DNA of 64,000 nt from Sulfitobacter sp. THAF37 (GTDB lineage: Bacteria; Pseudomonadota; Alphaproteobacteria; Rhodobacterales; Rhodobacteraceae). The position numbers were made by a program, and so were the translations under genes. Of the stretch, positions 37,809 through 47,483 are shown piece by piece. How positions within the stretch are numbered: position 1 is the stretch's first letter; every line of letters starts with the position of its first letter. The stretch spans positions 1,809,501 through 1,873,500 of the forward strand of contig NZ_CP045372.1 of the NCBI RefSeq assembly GCF_009363555.1. The letters are read 5' to 3'. The notes below the pieces were generated by a model, which worked only from the letters and a program-made list of their open reading frames with translations, made no database searches and was not told the DNA's origin.

Positions 37809-38444
37809 ATGCTGCGTTATCTTTATGCCGACCAATTGCACCGACATCCCCGGCTGGCGCGGCAGATGTTCGAGGACAGGGCGGCGCAGTTCGCCCATCG
37901 CCTGGGCTGGGACGTGGAGGTCGACGCGGCAGGTGAGGAGCGCGACGCATACGACGCGATGAACCCGCTCTACGTGATCTGGGAAGAGCAGAACGGCCGT
38001 CATGGTGGCTCCATGCGGTTTCTGCCCACCACCGGGCCGGTCATGGTGAACGATCATTTCGGGCACCTGATCTCTGGCCCGGTGTGCAGCCCGCTGATCT
38101 GGGAATGCACACGTTTTTGCCTGGCCCAGGGGGCGGGACCGCATGTGGCGGCGGCACTCATGCTGGCGGGCGGCGAGATCATGCATGGCTTTGGCATCAG
38201 GCATTTCGTCGGGGTCTTTGATGCCCGGATGGTGCGGATCTACCGTATGATCGGATCCAGCCCCGACGTGCTGGGCGCCGCCGGGCAGGGGCGCGACAGG
38301 ATCAGCGTGGGGCTATGGGGCTTTTGCGGCGCGGCACAGGAAAGGGTTGCGCGGCGGGCCGGGATCAGCCCCGAACAGTCACGTTTCTGGTTCGACCAGG
38401 CTTTCGGCAGCCAAATGCCCGCCGTTTTGCAGCAAACCGCCTGA
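37809..38444 (+). CDS. luxI: Acyl-homoserine-lactone synthase, LuxI family
   Basis: The 211-aa synthase makes an N-acyl-homoserine lactone from SAM and an acyl-ACP. Conserved family features are RQMFEDRAAQFAHRLGWDV near the N-terminus, D-A-Y-D, GSMRFLPTTGPVM with its Arg, and ECTRFCL with Glu and Arg. The ATG at 37809 has GGAG seven bases upstream; a TTG seven codons earlier is possible. It is 164 bp downstream of luxR on the same strand. The acyl chain cannot be told from sequence. Confidence 0.92.
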   Translation: MLRYLYADQLHRHPRLARQMFEDRAAQFAHRLGWDVEVDAAGEERDAYDAMNPLYVIWEEQNGRHGGSMRFLPTTGPVMVNDHFGHLISGPVCSPLIWECTRFCLAQGAGPHVAAALMLAGGEIMHGFGIRHFVGVFDARMVRIYRMIGSSPDVLGAAGQGRDRISVGLWGFCGAAQERVARRAGISPEQSRFWFDQAFGSQMPAVLQQTA

Positions 38445-38486
38445 ACCGGCTGGCCCCCGTTGGCGGGCTCGCCTAATGTCGCGGCC

Positions 38487-40031
38487 ATGAACAAGCCCGC
38501 GCTCATCTATTCCGAAGACCAGGCCGCCGCCCATGACGGCGTGTCCGAAATGCTGCGCGGCGCTGGGATTGATCTGGAAGACAGCCTGTTGATGCCGCCC
38601 CCCGGCGGCGCGGACCGGGTGATGGCGGTGACTGGAAAGGCGGGGTCGGGCAAGACTCTGCTGCTGGCGGAACTCTACAAGGCGCTGGAAGGCGCCGGGG
38701 TCGAGGTCGTCTCGGGTGATTACGAAAGCCGCAAGCGCCGCGACAAGCGCACGCTTGCGATTCTCGCGCCCACGAACAAGGCGGCGAGCGTGCTGCGCCT
38801 GCGCGGGGTGCCGGCGACGACGATCCATCGCATCCTTTACACCCCGGTTTACGACCCCGAGTATGAGCGGATCGCGGAATGGCTGGCAGGCAATGGCGAG
38901 CGGCCCGTGGACGTGGAGGGGCTGACGGAGCTGGCGCTGGACCGCGCGGCAGCGTTTTACGCGAACAACAAATCGATCCCCGGCGCCCTGGCGGCGGCGG
39001 GGCTGCGCGGGTCGGATTTCATCACAGGCTGGAAACGGCGCGAGGAGCCGCTGGATATCGGCTTTGTCGATGAGGCGTCGATGCTGGACGACAAACAGTT
39101 CGAGGATCTGAAAGAGATTTTCCCGACCCTGTTGCTGTTCGGGGACCCCGCCCAGCTGGCGCCGGTGAACCAGTCCGGGACGATGGTGTTCGACCGGCTG
39201 CCCGAAAAACGGGTGATGAACCTGAACCGGATCTTCCGGCAGGACGCGGACAATCCGATCCTGGATCTGGCCCACGCGCTGGCCGACCCCGATATCGGCT
39301 TTGAACGGTTCGAGCGGATGGTCGAAGAGACCGCACGCGGCGACGATCGTGTGGTCTGGGGCCAGCGGGTAGAGGTGGACCTGATGGCGCGGTCCCCGGT
39401 GCTGGTCTGGCGCAATGCCACGCGCATCCGGCTGATCAATGCGTTCCGCCAGGTCCATGGCGCGCCGGAGGATGCCCTGCTGGAGGGCGAGCCGCTGATC
39501 TGCGACGGGCTGGAGCTGCCGCTCAAGCACCGCAAGAAGCGGCTGGATCTGGAGGCGCGGGGCCTGATCAAGGGGGCGCAGGTGATCTATCTGGGCGAAG
39601 GACGCAAGCCCGGCTTCAGCCGGTTGCACGTCATGGGCGCCGAGGACCCTCAGGTGAGTGCCGCCAGCATCGTGAAGATCGAAAAGCCGGACGAGGAAGA
39701 GCCCTTCATCCCCTTTGCGGCCCGTATGGGGGCGACCTTTCTGCATGGGGCGGCGGTGACGATCCACAAGGCGCAGGGGTCGCAATGGGAAACGGTGCAG
39801 GTCTTTGCCCCTGATCTCTACGCCGCCGCGCGCATGGGCCGGATGGAGGCAGGCCAGCCGCTGTGGAAGCGTCTGGCCTATGTGGCGATTACCCGGGCGC
39901 AGGAGCGTCTGATCTGGGTGGTCCGCAACCGCCTGTCCAAGCCCGGTGGGCCGCTGGCCGTGGACGATCTGCGCAGCCAGCCGGTGGCGCCGCTGTCGCT
40001 GGAAACCACCACGGAGGAGGGTCTGTCATGA
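38487..40031 (+). CDS. ATP-dependent DNA helicase, RecD/UvrD-like superfamily 1
   Basis: The 514-aa helicase has Walker A (VTGKAGSGKTLLL, about residues 48-60), motif Ia (LAPTNKAASVLRLRGV), Walker B (IGFVDEASMLDD), motif III (LLFGDPAQLAPV), and the C-terminal UvrD-like TIHKAQGSQWETVQVF and VAITRAQERLIWVV. This is the AAA_30/RecD-like layout of short stand-alone helicases. The ATG at 38487 is 42 bp after luxI, and its end overlaps the SDR gene by 4 bp (ATGA). A DNA repair or recombination role is inferred. Confidence 0.88.
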   Translation: MNKPALIYSEDQAAAHDGVSEMLRGAGIDLEDSLLMPPPGGADRVMAVTGKAGSGKTLLLAELYKALEGAGVEVVSGDYESRKRRDKRTLAILAPTNKAASVLRLRGVPATTIHRILYTPVYDPEYERIAEWLAGNGERPVDVEGLTELALDRAAAFYANNKSIPGALAAAGLRGSDFITGWKRREEPLDIGFVDEASMLDDKQFEDLKEIFPTLLLFGDPAQLAPVNQSGTMVFDRLPEKRVMNLNRIFRQDADNPILDLAHALADPDIGFERFERMVEETARGDDRVVWGQRVEVDLMARSPVLVWRNATRIRLINAFRQVHGAPEDALLEGEPLICDGLELPLKHRKKRLDLEARGLIKGAQVIYLGEGRKPGFSRLHVMGAEDPQVSAASIVKIEKPDEEEPFIPFAARMGATFLHGAAVTIHKAQGSQWETVQVFAPDLYAAARMGRMEAGQPLWKRLAYVAITRAQERLIWVVRNRLSKPGGPLAVDDLRSQPVAPLSLETTTEEGLS

Positions 40032-40723
40032 AGCGCATCATCGTCACTGGCGCCAGTTCCGGGATCGGCCGGGCCACCGCAGAGCTGTTCCTGGAGAAGG
40101 GCTGGCGCGTGGGGCTGATCGCCCGTCGGGCCGAGATGCTGGATGAGATGGCCGAGGCCCACGAAAACGCGGTCTCGCTGCCCGCCGATGTGACGGATGC
40201 CGCCGCCATGGCCCGTGCCTTTGAGGCGTTCGGGCCGCTCGATGTCCTGTTCAACAACGCGGGCATCTTCGGCGCATCCGGTCCGATCGACGAGATCCCG
40301 CTGGAGAACTGGGAGCAGGTGATGGGCGTGAACCTGCACGGCATGTTCATCGCAGCCCGCCTCGCCTTCGGCGCGATGCGCGCGCGGGGCGGCGGGCGGA
40401 TCATCAACAACGGCTCGCTTTCGGCGCATGTGCCGCGGCCCGGTTCGGTCTGCTACACCACGACGAAACATGCGATCACGGGGCTGACCCGGTCGCTGTC
40501 GCTGGATGGGCGGCCTTTCGGGATTGCCTGTGGCCAGATCGACATCGGCAACGCGGAAACCGACATGGTCGCCCGCCTGAAGGATCAGAACCCCGGCATG
40601 GACACGATGGATGTGCGCCATGCGGCCAACTCGGTCCTGCACATGGCCCAGCTGCCGCTTGATGCGAATGTGCAGTTCCTGACCGTCATGGCGACGAACA
40701 TGCCCTTTATCGGGCGGGGCTAG
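40028..40723 (+). CDS. Short-chain dehydrogenase/reductase
   Basis: The 231-aa oxidoreductase has the nucleotide motif VTGASSGIGRATAELF at the N-terminus, NNAGIFGASGPI, a Ser in GSLSAHVPRPG, and the catalytic Y-T-T-T-K. The substrate is unknown and either NAD or NADP is possible. It is translationally coupled to the helicase gene by an ATGA overlap and converges with the TIGR02186 gene, overlapping it by 4 bp at the 3' ends. Confidence 0.88.
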   Translation: MKRIIVTGASSGIGRATAELFLEKGWRVGLIARRAEMLDEMAEAHENAVSLPADVTDAAAMARAFEAFGPLDVLFNNAGIFGASGPIDEIPLENWEQVMGVNLHGMFIAARLAFGAMRARGGGRIINNGSLSAHVPRPGSVCYTTTKHAITGLTRSLSLDGRPFGIACGQIDIGNAETDMVARLKDQNPGMDTMDVRHAANSVLHMAQLPLDANVQFLTVMATNMPFIGRG

Positions 40724-41484
40724 CGGCGCAGCGCGGTAAATACGGCTGACGCCCCCAGGCCCGCGCCGATGGCGATCACCAGCGACATCAGTCCGTAGAG
40801 AAACGCGTTTTCGCGGGACAGGTTGAACAGCCACCGCTCCATCCCGACCTTTCGGACGTCGATGCCGGTGTCGTACTTGGCGACCACCTCGCCGCCGCGG
40901 GTGAGAAAGATGCGCGTGGCATAGGTGCCTTCGGTCAGGGCGGCGGGCAGGCGCACGGCGGCGCGAAACAGCGTGTCCTCGTCCAGTTTCACCCCTTCCT
41001 CGATCACCTGATACTGGTCGTTCCGCGTGCGGATGCGGATCAGCGCCTCGGTGAACAGGGCGGCGTTGTCGATGCTCATGGGGGCCCCGACCGAGCGGAT
41101 CGCGCGGGGGATCGAGATCTTGTGGCGCAGGTCCTCCACCCGTGTCAGCAATTCGTCCAGCGGGGCGGATGTGACCACGGCGTAGTAGCTGGGCGCACGG
41201 TCGACCTCGACCGCGTCCGTGTTGATCCAGATCCCGAAACGCCGTTCCTTGCGCCGGACCAGAACGGGCTTTGACGGGCCGGAGACGGTGACGATCACGC
41301 CCAGCTTACCGTCTTCAGGCGGGGGCGCATCGCGTTTGACGGCGCCGTAGACCAGGATTTCGGACCCGTCGAAGTTTGTCGTGATCGACACTTCGGCCTG
41401 GCTGAGCCCCAGCACGATTTCCTCTGCCCGAAGGGTCTGGGCGGTGATCAGCACGAGGGCGGCCATGACGCAGAGCAGGCGCAT
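40720..41484 (-). CDS. TIGR02186-family membrane protein
   Basis: The 254-aa protein has a signal peptide (LLCVMAALVLITAQTLRA) and a single C-terminal helix (AFLYGLMSLVIAIGAGLGASAVF), with the large domain between, probably in the periplasm. Segments EEIVLGLSQAEVSITTNFDGSE and ERRFGIWINTDAVEVDRAPS in pieces match the alphaproteobacterial family TIGR02186 as I remember it. The ATG at 41484 sits on the stop of the TauE-type gene (TGATG); a GTG one codon earlier is possible. It accompanies TauE-type permeases in many genomes. Confidence 0.85.
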   Translation of the reverse strand: MRLLCVMAALVLITAQTLRAEEIVLGLSQAEVSITTNFDGSEILVYGAVKRDAPPPEDGKLGVIVTVSGPSKPVLVRRKERRFGIWINTDAVEVDRAPSYYAVVTSAPLDELLTRVEDLRHKISIPRAIRSVGAPMSIDNAALFTEALIRIRTRNDQYQVIEEGVKLDEDTLFRAAVRLPAALTEGTYATRIFLTRGGEVVAKYDTGIDVRKVGMERWLFNLSRENAFLYGLMSLVIAIGAGLGASAVFTALRR

Positions 41485-42407
41485 CACGAGACCTCAACCG
41501 GGCCGATGGAATAGAGTTCCGCCGGTTCCAGCAGCAGATCCAGCCCCAGTTTTGCGCAGACGCCCAGCACCAGCAGCGCCAGCAGGATGCGCAGCTGTTC
41601 TGCCTTCATCTTGACCCCGATGCGGGTGCCCACCTGCGCGCCCAGCACGCCGCCCAGCAGCAGCAGCACCGCGAGCACCACATCGACGGTATAGTTGGTG
41701 GTCGCATGCAGCATGGTGGTGAAGGCGGTGACAAAGATGATCTGGAACAGCGAGGTGCCGATCACCACCTTGGTCGGCATCCCCAGCAGGTAGATCATCG
41801 CGGGCACCATGATGAAGCCGCCGCCGACGCCCATGATCGCGGCCAGAATGCCCACCAGAATGCCCACCATCACCGGCGGGATCACCGAGATATAGAGGCC
41901 CGACACCCGAAAGCGCATCTTGAACGGCAGGCCGTGCACGCGGTTGTGTTTCTTGCGGGCGGGTGGTTTGCCCGATTTCACATTGCGGATGGCGCGCAGG
42001 GATTCCGCAAACATCAGCGCCCCGATGATGCCCAGGAAGACGACGTAGAACAGCCGCACCAGCAGATCCACCTGGCCGAGCGACCGAAGGTAGTTGAACA
42101 GCAGGATACCGAGGGCCGCGCCGAACAGGCCCCCGATCAGCAGCACCGTCCCCATGCGCAGATCGACCGTACGTCGCCTGAAATGCGCGAGCACGCCCGA
42201 GAAGGACGAGGCGACGATCTGTGTCGCACCCGTGGCGACGGCCACAGCGGGCGGGATGCCGATGAAGAACAACAGCGGGGTCAGAAGAAAGCCGCCGCCC
42301 ACGCCGAACATGCCCGACAAAATGCCCACCAGTCCGCCAAGCCCGAGCACGAGGAATGCGTTGACCGAGACTTCGGCGATGGGCAGGTAGATTTGCATGC
42401 GCTCCAT
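41484..42407 (-). CDS. TauE/SafE-family permease
   Basis: The 307-aa inner-membrane protein has about eight helices with the duplicated family signature GLVGILSGMFGVGGGFLLTPLL in the first half and ILAAIMGVGGGFIMVPAMIY in the second, interrupted by a basic loop (KPPARKKHNRVHG). It is probably an exporter of sulfite or organosulfonate-like anions; the substrate is inferred from family only. The next gene on the strand, TIGR02186, starts on its stop codon. The fourth codon, also ATG, is an alternative start. Confidence 0.88.
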   Translation of the reverse strand: MERMQIYLPIAEVSVNAFLVLGLGGLVGILSGMFGVGGGFLLTPLLFFIGIPPAVAVATGATQIVASSFSGVLAHFRRRTVDLRMGTVLLIGGLFGAALGILLFNYLRSLGQVDLLVRLFYVVFLGIIGALMFAESLRAIRNVKSGKPPARKKHNRVHGLPFKMRFRVSGLYISVIPPVMVGILVGILAAIMGVGGGFIMVPAMIYLLGMPTKVVIGTSLFQIIFVTAFTTMLHATTNYTVDVVLAVLLLLGGVLGAQVGTRIGVKMKAEQLRILLALLVLGVCAKLGLDLLLEPAELYSIGPVEVS

Positions 42408-42569
42408 TAGCGCAGGTCGCCGCGCAAAATCAACTGCCCTCGCTGCTGCGCAGCAATCAGGACCGATGGAGTGTGCTGAACTGGTCCTATTTTCCGCAGG
42501 CCGATTTCAACCGTGGGTTTGGCCGGTTCGTGGTATCCTGCGGCCATTGAAAGCCAAAGGATCAGCCAA

Positions 42570-43709
42570 ATGCGTATTGCCGCCTACAATGTCGAGAACC
42601 TGTTCGACCGCGCCCGTGTCTTCAACGATGAAAACGGCAGCCATCAGGACGTGCTGGATGCCCATGCCGAGATCAACACATTGTTTGAAAAGCCGGAGTA
42701 TACGGCCGCTGACAAGGCGCGGATGCTGGTGCTGCTGACCCGGCTGGGGATGTTGAACGACAATGAAGGGCCCTATGTGCGGTTGCGCCGGATCCGCGGG
42801 CAGCTGATCCGGCGGCCCCGTGACCGCGACACCCCGCGCGAGATCGTGGCGGACGGGCGCGAGGACTGGATCGGCTGGGTGGAGCTGAAGACCGAAACGG
42901 TGGACGCCACCGCGATGTTGCTGACCGCGCGGGTCATCTTCGACGTCGGCGCCGACATTCTGGCGATGATCGAGGCCGAAAGCCGACCCGTGCTGAAGAC
43001 CTTTCAGGAGATCATGGCCCGCAAGCTGGACCTGCCCGAGACCTACGCCCATGTGATGCTGATCGACGGCAACGACCGGCGGGGCATCGACGTGGGGCTG
43101 GCCACGCGGGCGGGCTATCCCATCGGGCCGATGCTGAGCCATGCGGACGACCTGACGCCGGATGGCCACCCGATCTTCAGCCGCGACTGTCCCGAGTACG
43201 AGGTCGCCACCCCGGGCGGAGAGACGGTGACAGTGCTGGTCAACCACTTCAAAAGCAAGTTCGGCGGCAACGACGCCCGGTCGCGCGCGAAACGGCGGGC
43301 GCAGGCGCAGGCGGTGGCGGGCTATTACCAGCGGCTGCGCGCGGCGGGGCAGGACCGTGTGGTGGTGCTGGGCGACCTGAACGACACGCCCGACAGCGCC
43401 GAACTGGCACCGCTGCTGGAGACCGATCTGCGCGACGCCTCTGCCCATCCGGCCTTCACGCAGGTCGAATTCCGCGCCTACAACGGGCAGCGCGGGATCG
43501 GGACCTTCGGGCTGGGCAACGACGACGACAAGATTGACTACCTGCTGCTGTCACCTGCGCTGTTCGACCGGATGACGGGCGGTGGTCTGTACCGGAAAGG
43601 CGCCTGGCCCGGCTCTCGCCCGCCACGCTGGGAGGTCTATCCGGAGTTGACCGCGCCGCATCACGCGGCGTCGGATCATCATCTGATCTGGGCGGACATC
43701 GACCTCTGA
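42570..43709 (+). CDS. Endonuclease/exonuclease/phosphatase-family hydrolase
   Basis: The 379-aa protein begins RIAAYNVENLFDRARVF, the usual EEP start with the metal-binding N and E, and continues with the D-I-L-A-M-I-E-A-E motif, VNHFKSKFGG, the catalytic VVLGDLNDTPDSAEL and a late H-H-A-A-S-D-H-H-L segment. Such enzymes cleave phosphodiesters in nucleic acids, sphingolipids or phosphoinositides; the substrate is unknown. No signal peptide is seen. It is divergent from the TauE-type gene. Confidence 0.85.
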   Translation: MRIAAYNVENLFDRARVFNDENGSHQDVLDAHAEINTLFEKPEYTAADKARMLVLLTRLGMLNDNEGPYVRLRRIRGQLIRRPRDRDTPREIVADGREDWIGWVELKTETVDATAMLLTARVIFDVGADILAMIEAESRPVLKTFQEIMARKLDLPETYAHVMLIDGNDRRGIDVGLATRAGYPIGPMLSHADDLTPDGHPIFSRDCPEYEVATPGGETVTVLVNHFKSKFGGNDARSRAKRRAQAQAVAGYYQRLRAAGQDRVVVLGDLNDTPDSAELAPLLETDLRDASAHPAFTQVEFRAYNGQRGIGTFGLGNDDDKIDYLLLSPALFDRMTGGGLYRKGAWPGSRPPRWEVYPELTAPHHAASDHHLIWADIDL

Positions 43710-43753
43710 GCCGGGGGCGCCTGGCTGTTCTGAAACGCCGGTATCCGGCGCCG

Positions 43754-44722
43754 TCAGCGTTCCTTGACGTAGGGCGCGCCACCGGCACGGGGGGGCACCG
43801 CCTTGCCCACGAAACCGGCGAGGATGATCACCGTCATGACATAGGGCAGACCGCCCAGCAGCGGGCCGGGGACCTTCAGCCCGATCAGGGCGGTGATCAC
43901 GTCGGGCCGGGTTTCCAGCGCGCCGAAGAGGCCGAACAGCAGGGTCGCCCAAAGCGCGTACCACGGCCGCCACTTGGCAAAGATCAACGCGGCCAGCGCG
44001 ATAAAGCCGCGCCCCGCCGACATGTCCTTGACGAAGCCGGCCTGCAGGGCGGTGCTGAGATAGGCACCGGCAATGCCGCAGAGCACGCCGCAGATCAGCA
44101 CGGCGGCATAGCGCAGCCCGACGACAGAGACGCCTGCGGTGTCCACCGCAGCGGGGTTTTCGCCGACGGCGCGCAGGCGCAGGCCAAACCGGGTGCGGAA
44201 CAGCACCCACCAGGTCAGCGGCACGGCAAGAAAGGCGATATAGACCAGGACCGAATGCCCCGAGATCAGCTCGGCATAGAGCGGGCCGATCACCGGCACG
44301 TCCGCTATGGCATCGGCGCCGGGCAGGGTAATTCCCTCGAACCTTGCGTTGCCGGTCAGGCCCGGTGTGCGACCGCCCTGACGGAACCAGTCCTGGGCGA
44401 CCAGCACGGTCATGCCCGCCGCCAGCAGGTTGATCGCCACGCCCGAAATCAGCTGGTTGCCGCGAAAGGTGATCGAGGCGACGCCGTGGATCGCCGCCAG
44501 CACCAGCGAGGCCGCGATGCCGCCCAGCAGGCCGACCCAGGCCGATCCGGTCAGATAGGCCACGGCGGCGGTAAAGAAGGCGGCGGCCAGCATCTTGCCT
44601 TCCAGCCCGATGTCGAAGATGCCCGCGCGTTCCGAAAACAGGCCCGCAAGGCAGGCCAGCAACAGCGGCGTGGCGAAACGCACGGTGGAATCGAGCAGCT
44701 GGATCAGGGTGATATAGTCCAT
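43754..44722 (-). CDS. ABC transporter permease (second permease of the BMP-type importer)
   Basis: The 322-aa permease has about eight to ten hydrophobic helices and the family segments FSERAGIFDIGLEGKMLAAA, GNQLISGVAINLLAAGMTV, GLRLRAVGENPAAVDTAGVS (EAA-like cytoplasmic loop) and GRGFIALAALIFAKWRPW. It belongs to the branched-chain/nucleoside-type permeases (NupQ/YufQ-like). It ends the leftward operon BMP - ATPase - permease - permease, 8 bp after the first permease. Nucleosides are the most likely substrate by analogy. Confidence 0.88.
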   Translation of the reverse strand: MDYITLIQLLDSTVRFATPLLLACLAGLFSERAGIFDIGLEGKMLAAAFFTAAVAYLTGSAWVGLLGGIAASLVLAAIHGVASITFRGNQLISGVAINLLAAGMTVLVAQDWFRQGGRTPGLTGNARFEGITLPGADAIADVPVIGPLYAELISGHSVLVYIAFLAVPLTWWVLFRTRFGLRLRAVGENPAAVDTAGVSVVGLRYAAVLICGVLCGIAGAYLSTALQAGFVKDMSAGRGFIALAALIFAKWRPWYALWATLLFGLFGALETRPDVITALIGLKVPGPLLGGLPYVMTVIILAGFVGKAVPPRAGGAPYVKER

Positions 44723-44730
44723 TGTTCCGC

Positions 44731-45852
44731 TTACTCCGCCGGTTTGCGATCTGGGCCGGGTGCGCGGCGCAGGCGGCGCGCCAGAAACAGCCGTTCCAGC
44801 GGCATCCGCACCATGTTGTCCAGCGCCCCGGTAAACAGGATCACCAGCGCCTGGATCACCACGATCAGCTCGCGCGGGATCGACGTCCACAGCGCCAGTT
44901 CCGCGCCGCCCTGATAGAGAAATCCGAACAGGATCGCGGCGATGACCACGCCCAGAGGATGGCTGCGGCCCATGAGCGCCACGGCGATGCCGATGAAACC
45001 GGCGCCTTCGGTCGAGTTCAACAGCAGTTTCTCGGCCTCGCCCATGACGGTGTTGACCCCCATCAACCCGGCCAGCGCGCCCGAGATCAGCATGGTGATC
45101 ACGGTGATGCGCACCGGATTGATCCCGGCGTATTTCGCCGCCGATTCCGAATGGCCGAAGGCGCGGATCTCGTATCCCAGCCGGGTGCGCCACATCAGCA
45201 CCCAGACCGCAGAGGCGCTGACCAGCGCGATCAGGAAGGTCACATTGACGCTGTCGTCCTTCGAGGCGCGGAACCCCATGCTGCCAAGCACGGAATTCAG
45301 CGTCGGCAGGTCGAGATGCGGCGCGAAACGCGCGCTGGAGGGATCGGCCTGCCCCACGGGTTTGAGGAATTCGTTCAGCAGGTAGATCAGCAAGGCGGAG
45401 GCGATGAAGTTGAACATGATCGTGGTGATCACGATATGGCTGCCCCGCTTGGCCTGCAGGTAGGCGGGGATAAAGGCCCATGCGGCGCCGAAGATCGCGG
45501 CGCCCAGCGACGCGGCCAACAGCCCGATGGTCCAGTGCGGCCAGGGAATGAACAAGAGCGCCAGCGCCACGCCCAGCCCGCCCAGCATCGCCTGGCCTTC
45601 GCCGCCGATGTTGAACAGCCGCGCATGAAAGGCCACCGCAACGGCAAGCCCGGTGAAGATGAAATTCGTCGCGTAGTAGAGCGTATAGCCCCAGCCGCGC
45701 ACCGACCCGACGGCACCCTCTACCATCAGCTTGGTTGCCGCGATGGGGTCCTCTCCGATGGCGATGATCACCAGCGCCGAAATGATCGCGGCGAGGATCA
45801 GCGAAATCAGCGGCACCAGGATCACCTCGGCCCATTTCGGCATCACGTCCAT
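44731..45852 (-). CDS. ABC transporter permease (first permease of the BMP-type importer)
   Basis: The 373-aa membrane protein has about ten helices and the NupP/YufP-like features ATKLMVEGAVGS, FHARLFNIGGEGQAMLGGLG, LRA-type loop GYEIRAFGHSESAAKYAGI and GFIGIAVALMGRSHPLG. The start at 45852 overlaps nothing and is 1 bp after the ATPase stop. It forms the transmembrane channel with the following permease. Confidence 0.88.
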   Translation of the reverse strand: MDVMPKWAEVILVPLISLILAAIISALVIIAIGEDPIAATKLMVEGAVGSVRGWGYTLYYATNFIFTGLAVAVAFHARLFNIGGEGQAMLGGLGVALALLFIPWPHWTIGLLAASLGAAIFGAAWAFIPAYLQAKRGSHIVITTIMFNFIASALLIYLLNEFLKPVGQADPSSARFAPHLDLPTLNSVLGSMGFRASKDDSVNVTFLIALVSASAVWVLMWRTRLGYEIRAFGHSESAAKYAGINPVRITVITMLISGALAGLMGVNTVMGEAEKLLLNSTEGAGFIGIAVALMGRSHPLGVVIAAILFGFLYQGGAELALWTSIPRELIVVIQALVILFTGALDNMVRMPLERLFLARRLRRAPGPDRKPAE

Positions 45853-45853
45853 A

Positions 45854-47479
45854 TCAGGCTCCCTTGTCCGCGGCGTGGACGTGGGCGAGGTTGGCCTCGA
45901 TCTCTTCCACGGCATGTTCGTGTTCGGTGTCGGTGATGCCCGCCATCAGCAGGCCCAGTTCCGCCTCGCTGGTCTCGGCGGGCAGGCGTTCGCCCATGAT
46001 GCGGCCATCGAACATGACCGCGATGCGGTCCGACAGGGCCAGAATTTCCTCAAGCTCGACAGAGACCAGCAGCACCGCCTTGCCCTCGTCGCGAAGCGCG
46101 ACGACCTGTTCGTGGATGAATTCGATCGCCCCGATGTCCACACCCCGCGTGGGCTGGCCGATCAGCAGCAGGTCGGGGTTGCGCTCGATCTCGCGGGCGA
46201 GCACGACCTTTTGCTGGTTGCCGCCGGAAAAGTTCTTGGCCGCCAGCCGCGGATTCGGGGGGCGCACGTCAAACCGCTGCATCTTTTCCGCCGTATCCTC
46301 GCGGATCGCCGCATTGTTCATCAGGAACCCGGTATTGTACGCCGGGTCGTCGTGGTAGCCGAAGGCGGTGTTTTCCCAGGCCTGGAAATCCATGATCAGG
46401 CCCTCGCGCTGGCGGTCTTCGGGCACATGTGCGATGCCGCTCTTGCGCCGTGTCTTGCCGTCGGATTTCTTGCCCGTCACGTCCAGCGGCTGACCGTTCA
46501 GAAGCGCGGTGCCCTGACCGGCCCTGATGCCGCCCAGCACTTCCAGCAGTTCGGACTGCCCGTTGCCCGCGACACCGGCGATGCCCAGGATCTCGCCTGC
46601 GCGCACCTTCAGGTCGATGCCGCGCAGCCGTTCGACGCCGTTGGAATCGACCACGCGCAAGCCTTGCACGTCCAGCACCACCTCGCCGGGCCTGGCCGGT
46701 GTCTTGTCCACGCGCAGCAGCACCTTGCGGCCCACCATCAGCTCCGCCAGCTCGGCCGGAGAGGTGTCTGCCGTCTTGACCGTTGCGGTCATTTCGCCAC
46801 GGCGCATGACGCTGACCGTGTCGGTGATGTCCATGATCTCGCGCAGCTTGTGGGTGATCAGGATGATCGTCTTGCCCTCTTCGCGCAGCCGGGCAAGGAT
46901 GCGGAACAACTGGTCCGCCTCTGCCGGGGTCAAGACGCCTGTGGGCTCGTCCAGGATCAGGATGTCCGCCTGCCGGTACAGCGCCTTGAGGATCTCGACC
47001 CGCTGCTGCATGCCCACGCCGATGTCCTCGATCCGGGCGTCGGGGTCCACGTTCAGCCCATAGTCGGCGGCCAGTTCCACCAGCGACCGGCGTGCCTTGG
47101 CCAGCGAGGGGGTCAGCATCCGCCCGTCCTCGGCCCCGAGGATGATGTTTTCAAGAACGGTGAAATTTTCGACCAGTTTGAAGTGCTGGAACACCATGCC
47201 GATGCCGCTGGCAATGGCCGCCTGGCTGTCGGTGATATTGGCCTTGCGACCGGAGATGAAGATCTCGCCCTTGTCCGCCTTGTAGAAGCCGTAGAGGATC
47301 GACATGAGCGTCGACTTGCCCGCGCCGTTTTCGCCGATGATGCCGTGGATCGTCCCCGGCATGACGCGGATCGAGATGTCCTTGTTGGCCTGAACCGGGC
47401 CAAAAGCCTTGGAAATGCCTTTCAGCTCGATGGCCGGGGCAGCCGTTTCCGCCTGCCCCGTTGTCACATCCGCGGTCAT
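45854..47479 (-). CDS. ABC transporter ATP-binding protein with two ATPase domains (BMP-type importer)
   Basis: The 541-aa protein carries two ABC ATPase domains, as in sugar/nucleoside importers of the RbsA/NupO type. The first (about 15-250) has Walker A GENGAGKSTLMSIL, a signature of the form VGMQQRVEILKAL and Walker B ADILILDEPTGVLTP. The second has GIAGVAGNGQSELLEVLGG, signature NFSGGNQQKVVLAREIERN and PDLLLIGQPTRGVD. The second Walker A is degenerate (AGNGQSEL), as is usual in this subfamily. It lies 4 bp after the BMP gene. Confidence 0.92.
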   Translation of the reverse strand: MTADVTTGQAETAAPAIELKGISKAFGPVQANKDISIRVMPGTIHGIIGENGAGKSTLMSILYGFYKADKGEIFISGRKANITDSQAAIASGIGMVFQHFKLVENFTVLENIILGAEDGRMLTPSLAKARRSLVELAADYGLNVDPDARIEDIGVGMQQRVEILKALYRQADILILDEPTGVLTPAEADQLFRILARLREEGKTIILITHKLREIMDITDTVSVMRRGEMTATVKTADTSPAELAELMVGRKVLLRVDKTPARPGEVVLDVQGLRVVDSNGVERLRGIDLKVRAGEILGIAGVAGNGQSELLEVLGGIRAGQGTALLNGQPLDVTGKKSDGKTRRKSGIAHVPEDRQREGLIMDFQAWENTAFGYHDDPAYNTGFLMNNAAIREDTAEKMQRFDVRPPNPRLAAKNFSGGNQQKVVLAREIERNPDLLLIGQPTRGVDIGAIEFIHEQVVALRDEGKAVLLVSVELEEILALSDRIAVMFDGRIMGERLPAETSEAELGLLMAGITDTEHEHAVEEIEANLAHVHAADKGA

Positions 47480-47483
47480 GTCC